Notes: generated by a model not told the origin, from the sequence alone. A stretch of 15,956 nt of DNA from an uncultured Bacteroidota bacterium (GCA_903879875.1 CAIRNC010000233.1:1-15956), one strand, 5' to 3'; shown: positions 1 to 8,250, counted from the stretch's first letter. Numbers and translations: made by a program.

Positions 1-22
1 CAACAATCTAAATTCAATTTCC

Positions 23-30
23 TACTTTTG
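23..30 (+). promoter_or_regulatory. Putative Bacteroidota -7 promoter element for the flavin reductase gene
   Basis: TACTTTTG matches the Bacteroidota sigma-A -7 consensus TAnnTTTG exactly and lies 17 nt before the ATG at 48. The expected -33 TTG would fall at the very edge of the window, so it cannot be judged. Such short motifs arise by chance in AT-rich DNA, so confidence is moderate. Confidence 0.45.
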
Positions 31-47
31 TTTAAAATCGAAATACT

Positions 48-926
48 ATGATTAGCATTGAACCTAAGGAGCTATCTCCAGGTAAATTACAAGGGTATTT
101 GCAAAGTGCCGTTGGCCCTCGCCCTATTGCTTTTGCTAGCACAATGGATAAAAATGGCAAACCCAATCTTTCGCCATTTAGTTTTTTTAATGTCTTCAGT
201 GCCAACCCACCGATACTCATTTTTTCGCCAGCACGTCGCGTTCGTGATAACACCAACAAACACACTTTGCACAATGCAGAAGCCACTCGCGAAGTGGTTA
301 TTAATGTTGTTAATTTTGATATTGTGCAACAAATGTCGTTGTCAAGTACCGAATATGCGGATGGCGTTAATGAGTTTGTAAAATCAGGATTGACACAACT
401 GCCTTCGCATTTGGTAAAACCGTATCGGGTAAAAGAATCGCCAGTGCAATTTGAATGTAAGGTAAATGAAATTATTAGTTTAGGAAATCAAGGAGGTGCT
501 GGAAATCTAATCATTTGCGAAGTGTTGAAAATTCATATTGACAAAGCTGTTTTGGATGAAAACGGCGTTATCGATCCCGTAAAAATTGATTTGGTTTCTC
601 GAATGGGTGGCAATTGGTATTCTCGAGCCAACAAAGGATTATTTGAAGTGGCAAAACCAATTACTACCTTAGGAATTGGTGTGGATGCCATTCCTGATTT
701 TGTAAAAGAAAGTGCCGTTTTTAATGGAAACGATTTAGGAATGTTAGGAAATATAGAAGCGTTGCCTACAAAAGAAGAAATTAATGTCTTTGTCAAACAA
801 AATTTTGCTGTAAAAGGCGTTCTAAGCTCCGACGATGAGCATCAAGTGCAAATAAAAGCAAAAGAATATCTCGAAAAAGAAGATGTTTTATCAGCATGGA
901 AAGTGCTTTTGGCAGAAAGAATTTAA
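48..926 (+). CDS. Flavin reductase family protein (FMN-binding split-barrel)
   Basis: This 292-residue cytoplasmic protein belongs to the flavin reductase-like family (Flavin_Reduct, split-barrel FMN-binding fold). The fold occupies roughly residues 12-185. Visible family signatures are the early GPRPIAFAST (23-32), SPFSFFNVFSANPP (42-55) and a conserved VVNVV-like strand near 83-88. Known members reduce FMN with NAD(P)H or bind flavin as oxidoreductases; the real substrate here cannot be deduced. About 100 residues follow the core (190-292), ending in a Lys/Glu-rich helix; I do not recognise a separate domain there. The ATG at 48 is preceded by a good -7 element and no better upstream start is visible. 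The DUF3127 gene follows 37 nt later on the same strand and may be cotranscribed. Confidence 0.9.
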   Translation: MISIEPKELSPGKLQGYLQSAVGPRPIAFASTMDKNGKPNLSPFSFFNVFSANPPILIFSPARRVRDNTNKHTLHNAEATREVVINVVNFDIVQQMSLSSTEYADGVNEFVKSGLTQLPSHLVKPYRVKESPVQFECKVNEIISLGNQGGAGNLIICEVLKIHIDKAVLDENGVIDPVKIDLVSRMGGNWYSRANKGLFEVAKPITTLGIGVDAIPDFVKESAVFNGNDLGMLGNIEALPTKEEINVFVKQNFAVKGVLSSDDEHQVQIKAKEYLEKEDVLSAWKVLLAERI

Positions 927-963
927 TTAGAAAATAGAAAATAATTACTTAAACCAATACGAA

Positions 964-1341
964 ATGGAAGTTACAGGAAGAATTAAAATGATTGACACTA
1001 CTAAAGAAGTAGGTACATCAGGCTTTAAAAAAAGAGATGTCGTTGTTACAACAGACGAACAATATCCACAACATATTTTAGTACAATTTGTTCAAGACAA
1101 ATGTGATTTATTAAACAATTTCCAAGTGGGCGAAGCGGTGAAAATTGACTTTGATATTAGAGGAAGAGAATGGACCAATCCGCAAGGAGTTCCAGTATAT
1201 TTCAATACTTTACAGGGATGGAGAATTGGAAAATTACAAGTTGAAGCTCCTGCAGCATCAATGCCAGCCATGCCAGCTGCTCAAGCATTTGAACCTGCTA
1301 CTGATTTTAAAGAAGAAGATCACGACGATTTACCGTTTTAA
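964..1341 (+). CDS. DUF3127 family OB-fold protein with SSB-like acidic C-terminus
   Basis: This 125-residue protein matches the DUF3127 family, small proteins largely confined to Bacteroidota. Residues 1-92 form a beta-rich domain starting MEVTGRIKMI and containing FKKRDVVVTTDEQYPQHILVQF and KIDFDIRGREW, consistent with an OB fold. Residues 93-110 are an Ala/Pro/Met-rich flexible linker. The protein ends EEDHDDLPF, closely resembling the DDDIPF tip by which single-stranded DNA-binding protein (SSB) recruits partners. The architecture of OB fold, disordered linker and acidic-hydrophobic tip is that of SSB, so a nucleic-acid-binding role is a reasonable inference, but family function is not established. 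It follows the flavin reductase gene by 37 nt and is closed by a strong hairpin terminator. Confidence 0.9.
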   Translation: MEVTGRIKMIDTTKEVGTSGFKKRDVVVTTDEQYPQHILVQFVQDKCDLLNNFQVGEAVKIDFDIRGREWTNPQGVPVYFNTLQGWRIGKLQVEAPAASMPAMPAAQAFEPATDFKEEDHDDLPF

Positions 1342-1362
1342 AAAAACAAAAAAGGTATCAAT

Positions 1363-1398
1363 AAAAAGAGGCTGACTTGATAAGACAGCCTCTTTTTT
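1363..1398. terminator. Bidirectional intrinsic terminator between convergent genes
   Basis: A perfect 12-bp stem pairs AAAAAGAGGCTG (1363-1374) with CAGCCTCTTTTT (1386-1397), and the loop can add CTT/AAG pairs around GAT. The A-run on the left and T-run on the right give a U-tail in both directions. It lies 21 nt after the DUF3127 stop and 82 nt beyond the stop of the convergent T9SS gene, so it can serve both. Confidence 0.9.
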
Positions 1399-1479
1399 GT
1401 TATGAGTTAATAACTATTCTTCTTTTTGTTATACTTAATTTGCTAAATAAAGTTGATATTGAATAGGGTACTTTGAGAA

Positions 1480-4400
1480 TTAACGAACCAGTTTTAAGGT
1501 TGTTTTTTGACCATTTTGGAGTTCCACTTCGGCTATCCAAATTGTATTTAGTAGTGGTAATTGTGTCAAAAGCACTTCTTTTTGATCAGGATAAAATTGT
1601 TCTATACATTTTCTCCCTAAAGTGTCAAAAACGGTCAATTTTGCAATGCCTGAAATGGATGAAATCAATCGAATGCCTTTTGTTTCATAAAATACGGAAA
1701 TGGTATTATAATTTCCGAAAGTTGAAGCATGTAGTTCTTCATTAGTTAAATAACGTAATTTAAAACGGTTGTTGAACGTGCCTGATTGTGTTGTAAAAGT
1801 ATAAGAATTCGTTTTAAGGTTGGTAAACGTATTGGTATTGGTATCTTCTAAATAAATGTTTTGATTGTCAAAAAAACTATCAAAATGGTCTAATGCAATA
1901 TGAACTTCTCCAGAAAATGTAACGGAATATCCCAATGCTACCACATCCGTTGTTAGAAACGGGAGGCTTCTGGACTGGATAATACATTTGTCTGTGCCTA
2001 CAACCGAATAGAAGTCTGCAAACGGATTTCCTTCAAAAGATTTGGCATCAAAAAGTGCATCTAAATCATTGGTTGCACCTTGTGCATAGCCAACTAATTG
2101 TTGTTTAAAAAGACCTTGATTATTGGATAAATTCAACCAAAGTAATTCTTTTTCAATAGGCTCTGAAACTACATTCGACGACCTATAAAAAGCATTGTTA
2201 TTACCTGATACTCTTTGTGAATTTTTAAAATTAGCCGTACCTCCGCTTCCAATTCCTTCAACAAAAAAGCCTTGAGCAGCATCTACATATCGATCGGGAG
2301 TATTACCTCCAGATGAAGCGGGATGTGTTCCAACTCCTGCTTGCAAAGGGGCGTTGTAAGTTGCATAATCACTACTAGTATAACTGCCTGTAGTGCCATT
2401 TGAAATAGCCGTGTTATGAGTCCAAAAATAAAAATTAGGTGAAATTACCCCAGCGTTATCCGTATAAAATAATTCTAAATCCAAGGCGCATGGATATGGA
2501 TTGCTAATTAAATTATTGATGTTCGTGCTCCCTGATTTATAAATAGTGGTGGTAATTGAGCCATTATTTGGAGTTCCAAAAAAAGTACTTGTGTAAGGAC
2601 TACCCGTTGTCCAACCTCCATTTCCACTTTCAGACTGTGCAATATAGCCGATTCCTGGTGTCATAGTTGTACTTCCAGCGACTAGCGACCAATCATTAAT
2701 AGTTGCATCAAAAGTGTAAAATACACCTCCATTATTTACCATCCACATCGACGAAAGGGTTTGTCCTTGTACAGGTGTGCCCCAATACACATAATCATAA
2801 TTATTAGCAATGTTTGATGTATCCCTTTTATAAGTGATGTTTCCCGAGTTAGTCGATGCTAAATCAGTTTGCACTAAAGATGCTGAGTTATTAAAAATTA
2901 AACTTGCGGTGGGGTCAACTATTATTTCGCCAACTGTTGTTAAGCTATGACCAGAATCTATAGTTACGGCTGCGGTTCCTGTTATTTGACAAGAACATGC
3001 TGTTATGCTTTCGGTAGATGTAAAATTGGAAGTAAAAATGGCACATTTAGTGGCATCAGGCGTGCCATTGTTCCATGATCCTGAATAAGTTGTTGAAGAA
3101 ATCGCAATAGTAATTACAGATGAATAAGTACTTGCACAACTGCCTAATCCCGTTAGAATGACAGCTCTAAAATAGCGTGTACTGTTCAAATTGCCAATAA
3201 TAGAAGACGATAGCGTGGCCGATGTAGAAACAATATCAGTCACTCCCGAAGTAAATGCAGCATTGGAAGCATATTGCCATTTTGTGATTGAACCTGTAAA
3301 TCCAGAAATGGTGATGTCTGAAATGGTATTACTCTTACAAATGGATTGATTTGCCGATGTTGTTCCTACCAAACCTACGGGCATCAACTCGCCTGTAGTA
3401 AGTAAAGCAGCACCACTACCATAACCTGAAAATGTTATTTGAGCCAACTGTGAGGTTGTTAAACTTGAATTATTAGAAGAAATAAAAATGCGTCCTTTAC
3501 AACTTCCATCCCATCCTGTAATCGTTAATGTCTTACCGGCTGTCCATAATACAGCGTTACTGTTGGTAAATGTTAAATTATGCGACCCGCTTCCTAAAGC
3601 AATTGTAGCATTATTAAGTAATTGAAGCGATCCTAATGTTTCTGAATATCCTATGCCGGAACCTGTGCTTAAAATCCCTCCATTTAATACTAAATTACTG
3701 CTATTTGAAATCACTTCTGAAGTACCTAATATTAGGGTTCCTGAATTAATAATTGTGTTGCCCGAATAACTATTGTTTGTATTGGATAATTTAACAGTTC
3801 CTGTACTTGTTTTGGTAATCCCTCCTGTTCCTGAAATTGCCCCTGTAAAATCAACTGTTCCCCCTGAACTAACTTCGTCAAAATAGACATTGTTATTGTT
3901 TAGATTTATTGTACTTGAAAAGGTATGAGTATCGGAGGTATTTAATGCTCCAATTGTAGAAGAACTAGAATTTGTAGGGACAACAATTGGATTACTAACT
4001 GTGGTTGCAATTGAAGCGTTACTAATATATATTTTACAAGTGTTAGAATTGCCATTACCAACACGAATACTGCTTGAATTCAATACTGCGTTAGAATCGA
4101 GCCAAAGCTCCCCATTATTAATATTAGTAAGTCCCTTATAGCCATCGATGTGATTAAAATTTAGTTCTACGATAGAATAACCCTCAATATCTAAGTCGGC
4201 ATTGGTGTCGCCAACTAATCTTGATGTAGGATTTATAATAATTTTTTTATACGAATCACCATAAATTTTGTAGTCAACATTATTGTCATTGTAAATAGGT
4301 AAATAAAATTTTAAATCCCCATAAATAGGGTTTAACTCAATAACAGTACCTTTTCCACTTAAAGGAATGTATAGAGTTTGTGAAAAAGTACTATAATTTT

Positions 4401-4716
4401 CTATTTTCCAATAAAAGTTTAAACCATTGACATTATCACTATTCAAATCAAACGAAACTGGGAATGTATTTTGGTAAATAATTGATCTAACATTACTCCA
4501 TGTGCCAAAATCATAATACATAGACGTTTGTGCACTACTATTTCTGTAATTAAAAATTAAATCTGTTGAAGAATTCCATACTAAAGGACAATTATCTACA
4601 TACCAATTATTACAATGGGTAAAATTACCAACACCGCTATCGCCATCCCAATTGTTTTGAGCATTAAGATGAGTAATTATATTAAAAAAACATATTATAA
4701 AAATCTTCCATTTCAT
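1480..4716 (-). CDS. T9SS type A sorting domain surface protein with autotransporter-type beta-strand repeat
   Basis: A secreted or cell-surface protein of about 1078 residues. The ATG at 4716 is chosen because MKWKIFIICFFNIITHLNAQ makes a normal signal peptide; an ATG at 4743 would add nine residues in front of it. Numbering from 4743: residues 40-300 are Asn/Ser-rich beta structure, 305-340 (GGITKTSTGTVKLS through SGTLILG) is an autotransporter-associated beta-strand repeat, 370-395 looks like a weaker copy, and 460-550 is Ig/FN3-like. Residues 555-850 hold segments common in Flavobacterium surface proteins (CSCQITGTAAVTIDSGHSLTT, YDYVYWGTPVQGQTLSSMW, AQGFFVEGIGSGGTANF). Residues about 1010-1087 are a type IX sorting domain (LTVFDTLGRK, IWIAEVELQNGQKTTLKLVR) that directs export across the outer membrane. 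Adhesion is likely but inferred; no enzymatic domain is visible. Confidence 0.88.
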   Translation of the reverse strand: MKWKIFIICFFNIITHLNAQNNWDGDSGVGNFTHCNNWYVDNCPLVWNSSTDLIFNYRNSSAQTSMYYDFGTWSNVRSIIYQNTFPVSFDLNSDNVNGLNFYWKIENYSTFSQTLYIPLSGKGTVIELNPIYGDLKFYLPIYNDNNVDYKIYGDSYKKIIINPTSRLVGDTNADLDIEGYSIVELNFNHIDGYKGLTNINNGELWLDSNAVLNSSSIRVGNGNSNTCKIYISNASIATTVSNPIVVPTNSSSSTIGALNTSDTHTFSSTINLNNNNVYFDEVSSGGTVDFTGAISGTGGITKTSTGTVKLSNTNNSYSGNTIINSGTLILGTSEVISNSSNLVLNGGILSTGSGIGYSETLGSLQLLNNATIALGSGSHNLTFTNSNAVLWTAGKTLTITGWDGSCKGRIFISSNNSSLTTSQLAQITFSGYGSGAALLTTGELMPVGLVGTTSANQSICKSNTISDITISGFTGSITKWQYASNAAFTSGVTDIVSTSATLSSSIIGNLNSTRYFRAVILTGLGSCASTYSSVITIAISSTTYSGSWNNGTPDATKCAIFTSNFTSTESITACSCQITGTAAVTIDSGHSLTTVGEIIVDPTASLIFNNSASLVQTDLASTNSGNITYKRDTSNIANNYDYVYWGTPVQGQTLSSMWMVNNGGVFYTFDATINDWSLVAGSTTMTPGIGYIAQSESGNGGWTTGSPYTSTFFGTPNNGSITTTIYKSGSTNINNLISNPYPCALDLELFYTDNAGVISPNFYFWTHNTAISNGTTGSYTSSDYATYNAPLQAGVGTHPASSGGNTPDRYVDAAQGFFVEGIGSGGTANFKNSQRVSGNNNAFYRSSNVVSEPIEKELLWLNLSNNQGLFKQQLVGYAQGATNDLDALFDAKSFEGNPFADFYSVVGTDKCIIQSRSLPFLTTDVVALGYSVTFSGEVHIALDHFDSFFDNQNIYLEDTNTNTFTNLKTNSYTFTTQSGTFNNRFKLRYLTNEELHASTFGNYNTISVFYETKGIRLISSISGIAKLTVFDTLGRKCIEQFYPDQKEVLLTQLPLLNTIWIAEVELQNGQKTTLKLVR

Positions 4717-4751
4717 TGTTTCAATGGTCAATGAATTATACATAGACTATA

Positions 4752-4785
4752 AATCACATAAAAATAATACTTTTTTTGTCAAAAC
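4752..4785 (-). promoter_or_regulatory. Possible promoter of the T9SS surface protein gene
   Basis: On the minus strand a TTG (4782-4780) is followed after 19 nt by TATGTGATT (4760-4752), a partial match to TAnnTTTG. Its placement about 36 nt upstream of the chosen ATG is reasonable, but the match is weak. Confidence 0.25.
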
Positions 4786-4850
4786 TTTGGTTTTTATACC
4801 TTTTTTGTTTTAGAATTCGAGATATTGGTTTACTATTAATACCATTTCAT

Positions 4851-5732
4851 TTAATACCCACTTCCCGCTCCACCAATTTGCTCGATGGGATGCCAAGTCG
4901 TTTTGGTTTCTTGAAAATCAAAAATATAATGTAAATTTTCGTGTTTGTCATCAACATAATCACTATTCTCACGTAGAATAACCCGCTTAATATTTTCAAT
5001 AGCTAACTCTTGAATGGTTTTGATAATTGTCAAATCAGAACCGCAATATAGCAATGCATTTACATTTTTATGAGAGGCAAAAACTGTTGTTAGTTCTGCA
5101 ATTTTACCTGTCAGGATATTTACAACCCCACTAGGTACATCAGAAGTAGCAAGTACTTCGGCAAAAGATATGGCACATAATGGCAAATGTTCAGAGGCTA
5201 AAACCACACAAGTATTTCCACCAGAAATGATGCTACAAATTTGAGTAACTAAGCCCAACAATCCGCTATCTTCGGGAGCAAAAACGGCTACAACACCCAT
5301 AGGTTCTGGAACAGAGAAATTAAAAAAGCTACCCGAAACTGGGTTCACGCTACTGTGCATTTGCACATATTTATCACACCAACCAGCATAATAAATCAAT
5401 CTATCAATGCTCAAGTCCACCTCTAGAGTTGCTTTGGCTTTGGCAATTCCTTGTGTTTCCAACTCAGTTATGAATTGTGTTTTTCTGCCTTCTAAAACTT
5501 CTGCAATTCGATATAAAATCTGGCTTCTATTATATGCTGTTTTGGTTGCCCAAGGCCCTTGAGCCGATTTTGCAGCAACAACGGCATTTTTAAAATCTTT
5601 TACGGATGATAAACACATATTGGCTACTGTTTTATTATTGTTTTTTAAAGGATAGAAACGACCTGATTCGGTTCTTGGAAATTTTCCTCCAATAAAAATT
5701 TTATACGTTTTTAAAACTTCAATTCTAGACAT
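4851..5732 (-). CDS. Short non-catalytic aldehyde dehydrogenase-like protein (ALDH16 C-domain-like)
   Basis: This 293-residue protein aligns with the N-terminal, NAD-binding part of the ALDH superfamily (YKIFIGGKFPRTESGRFYPL at 10-29; LIYYAGWCDKY at 112-122; SGVVNILTG at 201-209). It lacks the catalytic machinery. The PWNFP site of active enzymes is APEDSG (152-157), the cofactor Lys in VIKSSE is replaced (VVLASE, 177-182), and the chain ends before the catalytic-Cys domain would start. Its ATG is 12 nt after the stop of the full-length ALDH, so the two are surely cotranscribed and probably partners. The closing GGAGSGY and the long intact frame argue against simple decay. The arrangement recalls ALDH16 enzymes, which fuse an active domain to a shorter inactive one. 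A structural or stabilising role is inferred. Confidence 0.82.
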   Translation of the reverse strand: MSRIEVLKTYKIFIGGKFPRTESGRFYPLKNNNKTVANMCLSSVKDFKNAVVAAKSAQGPWATKTAYNRSQILYRIAEVLEGRKTQFITELETQGIAKAKATLEVDLSIDRLIYYAGWCDKYVQMHSSVNPVSGSFFNFSVPEPMGVVAVFAPEDSGLLGLVTQICSIISGGNTCVVLASEHLPLCAISFAEVLATSDVPSGVVNILTGKIAELTTVFASHKNVNALLYCGSDLTIIKTIQELAIENIKRVILRENSDYVDDKHENLHYIFDFQETKTTWHPIEQIGGAGSGY

Positions 5733-5744
5733 AGTTTCTATTTA

Positions 5745-7211
5745 TTAATCAAATTTTAAATACTGTTCTAATCCATGAACACCACCTTCTCTTCCAAATC
5801 CGCTTTCTTTGTAGCCTCCAAAAGGCGATGCTGGGTCAAATTTATTATAGGTATTTGCCCAAACTACACCCGCACGCAATTGTGAGGTCATATTAAAAAT
5901 TTTGGAGCCTTTGTCTGTCCAAACTCCAGCAGACAAGCCATAAGGCGTATTGTTTGCTTTATCAATCACTTCATCAATAGTTCTAAAGGTTTGAATGGCT
6001 AAAACAGGTCCAAAAATTTCTTCTTGGGCAATTCTATTGGATTGTGAAACATTGGTAAACAACGTTGGTTTACACCAAAATCCTTTGTCAGGAACCTTAC
6101 AATTCGGTTGATAAATATGAGCGCCTTCTTGCAATCCTAATTCAATATAATTGTTGATGGTTGTCAATTGTTTTTTGGAGTTGATGGCACCAATGTCGGT
6201 GTTTTTATCCAACGGATCACCAACGGTTAAAGATTGTAATCGGTCTTTTAATTTTTGCAACACTTTTTCAAAAACAGGTTCTTGTACATACAAGCGCGAA
6301 CCTGCACAACAAACGTGTCCTTGATTGAAAAATATTCCGTTCACAATTCCTTCTACAGCTTGGTCAAGTGCGGCATCTTCAAAAATAATGTTAGCTGCTT
6401 TTCCGCCCAATTCCATAGAAGCTTTTTTGGAAGTTCCAGCAATGGCTTTCATTATGATTTTTCCAACAGCAGTCGAACCTGTAAAGGCAATTTTGTTTAC
6501 ATCAGGATGATTTACTAGAAAAGAACCTGTTTGTCCAGCACCCGAAACGATGTTCACTACACCTGCTGGCAAACCGGCTTCTTGTATTACTTCTGCCAAT
6601 AAATAAAGCGTTAATGGTGTCGTTTCAGAAGATTTTATGACAACTGTATTTCCTGTAGCTAAAGCAGGAGCGATTTTCCAAGCCGCCATTAATAGTGGGA
6701 AATTCCATGGGATAATTTGTCCTGCAACGCCTAATGGTTTAGGTTTTCTATTCGGAAAAGCATAATCGAGTTTGTCTGCCCATCCTGCATAATAGAAAAA
6801 ATGAGCTGCTGCCAATGGCACGTCAATGTCTCGTGATTCTCGAATGGCTTTTCCGCCGTTTAAGGTTTCTAGCACTGCAAATTCTCTCGAACGTTCTTGA
6901 ATAATTCTCGCAATTCGGTACAAATATTTACCGCGCTCTTTGCCGGATAATTTGGACCAAGTCGAAGCGTAAGCTTTTCGAGCTGCTTTTACAGCCAAAT
7001 CAATATCTTCTTCATTTGCCTCGGCAACTTTAGCCAATACTTTTTCATTAGCTGGGTTAATAGTATCGAAATAATTACCCGATTTTGGCGCTACAAATTT
7101 GCCATTTATAAACAAATCGTATTTTTCTTTGATGTTCACAACCGAAGTACTTTCGGGAGCTGGAACCAAATTCCAATCGGAACTGAAATCTATATTATGT
7201 TGTTTTTTCAT
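5745..7211 (-). CDS. NAD(P)-dependent aldehyde dehydrogenase
   Basis: A complete 488-residue ALDH superfamily enzyme, oxidising an aldehyde to the acid in the cytoplasm. All landmarks are visible: PWNFP at 168-172 with Asn170, the cofactor-binding Lys193 in VIKSSE, FTGSTAVG at 243-250, MELGGK with general base Glu267, FFNQGHVCCAGSR with the catalytic Cys predicted at 301, EEIFGPV with Glu398, and PFGGYKESGFGRE at 463-475. It begins 5 nt after the deoC stop and is followed by the degenerate ALDH gene after 12 nt. Because deoxyribose-phosphate aldolase releases acetaldehyde, the likely substrate is acetaldehyde, giving acetate and NADH. That substrate comes from operon context; the sequence alone does not fix it. 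Confidence 0.93.
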   Translation of the reverse strand: MKKQHNIDFSSDWNLVPAPESTSVVNIKEKYDLFINGKFVAPKSGNYFDTINPANEKVLAKVAEANEEDIDLAVKAARKAYASTWSKLSGKERGKYLYRIARIIQERSREFAVLETLNGGKAIRESRDIDVPLAAAHFFYYAGWADKLDYAFPNRKPKPLGVAGQIIPWNFPLLMAAWKIAPALATGNTVVIKSSETTPLTLYLLAEVIQEAGLPAGVVNIVSGAGQTGSFLVNHPDVNKIAFTGSTAVGKIIMKAIAGTSKKASMELGGKAANIIFEDAALDQAVEGIVNGIFFNQGHVCCAGSRLYVQEPVFEKVLQKLKDRLQSLTVGDPLDKNTDIGAINSKKQLTTINNYIELGLQEGAHIYQPNCKVPDKGFWCKPTLFTNVSQSNRIAQEEIFGPVLAIQTFRTIDEVIDKANNTPYGLSAGVWTDKGSKIFNMTSQLRAGVVWANTYNKFDPASPFGGYKESGFGREGGVHGLEQYLKFD

Positions 7212-7216
7212 ATGAG

Positions 7217-8119
7217 TTAAACTTTAGAAAAATAATCCCCTGATTGATAAATACCTGAATTTTGTTTGGCAATTTGCATTAAAACATCGTTGGCCAAACT
7301 ACTTGCTCCAAACCGGAAATATTCGTTAGTTAGCCATTTTCCACCCAGGGTTTCTTTAACCATTAATAAATATTGCAAAGCTAATTTTGCATTGGAAATG
7401 CCTCCAGCAGGTTTCATTCCGATTATGATACCTGTTTCATAATAATAATCTCTAATTGCTTCGAGCATGACTAGAGTTACAGGTAAAGTGGCTGCTGGAT
7501 TTATCTTTCCTGTTGAGGTTTTAATGAAATCGGCACCCGCATACATGGCTATATCACTGGCTTGACGCACTTTGTCTAATCCACCCAATTCACCTGTTTC
7601 AAGAATAACTTTTAGACGAGCGTCTTTACCACAAGCCTCTTTTATCATGGCAATTTCATCAAAAACAAAATTATAATCGCCACTGTGAAATTTACCGCGA
7701 CTGATAACCATATCAACTTCGTGAGCACCGTTGTCAACCGCTATTTTTACATCAAGCAATTTCACTTCAGCACTCGATTGTCCACTAGGAAAAGCCGTAG
7801 CCACAGATGCTACTTTTACATTGGTTCCTTTTAGTTCTTGTACGGCTAATTTTACAAAATTAGGATATACACAAACCGCTGCAGTGGTTGGTAAACCTAG
7901 GATTTCGTCGTGCAAGTGATGGGCTTTATAACAAAGTTGTTTTACTTTGTCATCGGTATCGGCACCTTCTAGAGTAGTCAGATCTATCATGTTAAGTGCC
8001 ATCATAAGGCCTTGCATTTTAGCTTCTTTTTTTATGCTTCTTGCCGTAATTCTACTGATTCTATCTTCAACTCCAACTTGATCAATTGTAGGAGAATTTG
8101 AAAAATTATAGTTTTTCAT
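7217..8119 (-). CDS. deoC: Deoxyribose-phosphate aldolase
   Basis: This 300-residue class I aldolase cleaves 2-deoxy-D-ribose 5-phosphate into D-glyceraldehyde 3-phosphate and acetaldehyde, the last step of deoxynucleoside salvage. The active-site residues are present: Asp136 in EVDMV, Schiff-base Lys200 in FIKTSTGK (198-205), the second Lys236 in GMKPAGG (234-240), and the phosphate-binding end RFGASSL (269-275). It is longer than the roughly 220-260-residue bacterial forms because of an N-terminal extension of about 40 residues plus a C-terminal tail ending SGDYFSKV. The ATG at 8119 follows AAAAGGA closely. It is the first gene of an operon with the two ALDH genes, and a promoter element lies about 51 nt upstream. 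No nucleoside phosphorylase or phosphopentomutase is in the window. Confidence 0.95.
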   Translation of the reverse strand: MKNYNFSNSPTIDQVGVEDRISRITARSIKKEAKMQGLMMALNMIDLTTLEGADTDDKVKQLCYKAHHLHDEILGLPTTAAVCVYPNFVKLAVQELKGTNVKVASVATAFPSGQSSAEVKLLDVKIAVDNGAHEVDMVISRGKFHSGDYNFVFDEIAMIKEACGKDARLKVILETGELGGLDKVRQASDIAMYAGADFIKTSTGKINPAATLPVTLVMLEAIRDYYYETGIIIGMKPAGGISNAKLALQYLLMVKETLGGKWLTNEYFRFGASSLANDVLMQIAKQNSGIYQSGDYFSKV

Positions 8120-8169
8120 TCCTTTTGGGTTTATAAAAATAATTTTAGCTTGCTGCCAAAGTATTATTG

Positions 8170-8177
8170 CAAAGATA
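8170..8177 (-). promoter_or_regulatory. Promoter -7 element of the deoC-ald operon
   Basis: On the minus strand TATCTTTG matches the Bacteroidota -7 consensus TAnnTTTG exactly and sits 51 nt before the deoC ATG. The -33 region about 20 nt upstream reads GTTAT, only a weak match to TTG/TTTG, which could mean an activator is needed. The operon has no competing upstream gene in the same transcript because a terminator precedes it. Confidence 0.5.
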
Positions 8178-8230
8178 TAATATACTAGGTAGTAATGATA
8201 ACATGCCGTTTAAAAAAATTAATGTGAGTT

Positions 8231-8250
8231 TTTTTAATAATTATTAAAAA
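8231..8250. repeat. 20-bp perfect AT-only palindrome upstream of deoC
   Basis: TTTTTAATAA is followed directly by its reverse complement, giving a perfect 20-bp inverted repeat with no spacer. It lies about 55-60 bp upstream of the deoC -7 element, a plausible operator or activator position, but A/T-only palindromes are also expected by chance in such DNA. Confidence 0.5.

Noticed and set aside
1473..1745. Plus-strand open frame of 90 codons
   Set aside because: It lies antisense within the 3' end of the T9SS gene, has no family resemblance and low-quality composition.
4744..4850. Terminator after the deoC-ald operon
   Set aside because: Only 3-5 bp stems such as TGGT/ACCA and AAAAC/GTTTT could be found, without a convincing U-run, so none is called.
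4851..5732. Short ALDH as a pseudogene broken by a stop codon or frameshift
   Set aside because: Only about 100 bases separate its stop from the next gene region and no ALDH C-terminal sequence is readable there in any frame; key residues are replaced throughout, and the frame is clean.
6255..6518. Plus-strand open frames opposite the aldehyde dehydrogenase
   Set aside because: They are shadows of the strongly conserved ALDH catalytic region on the minus strand.
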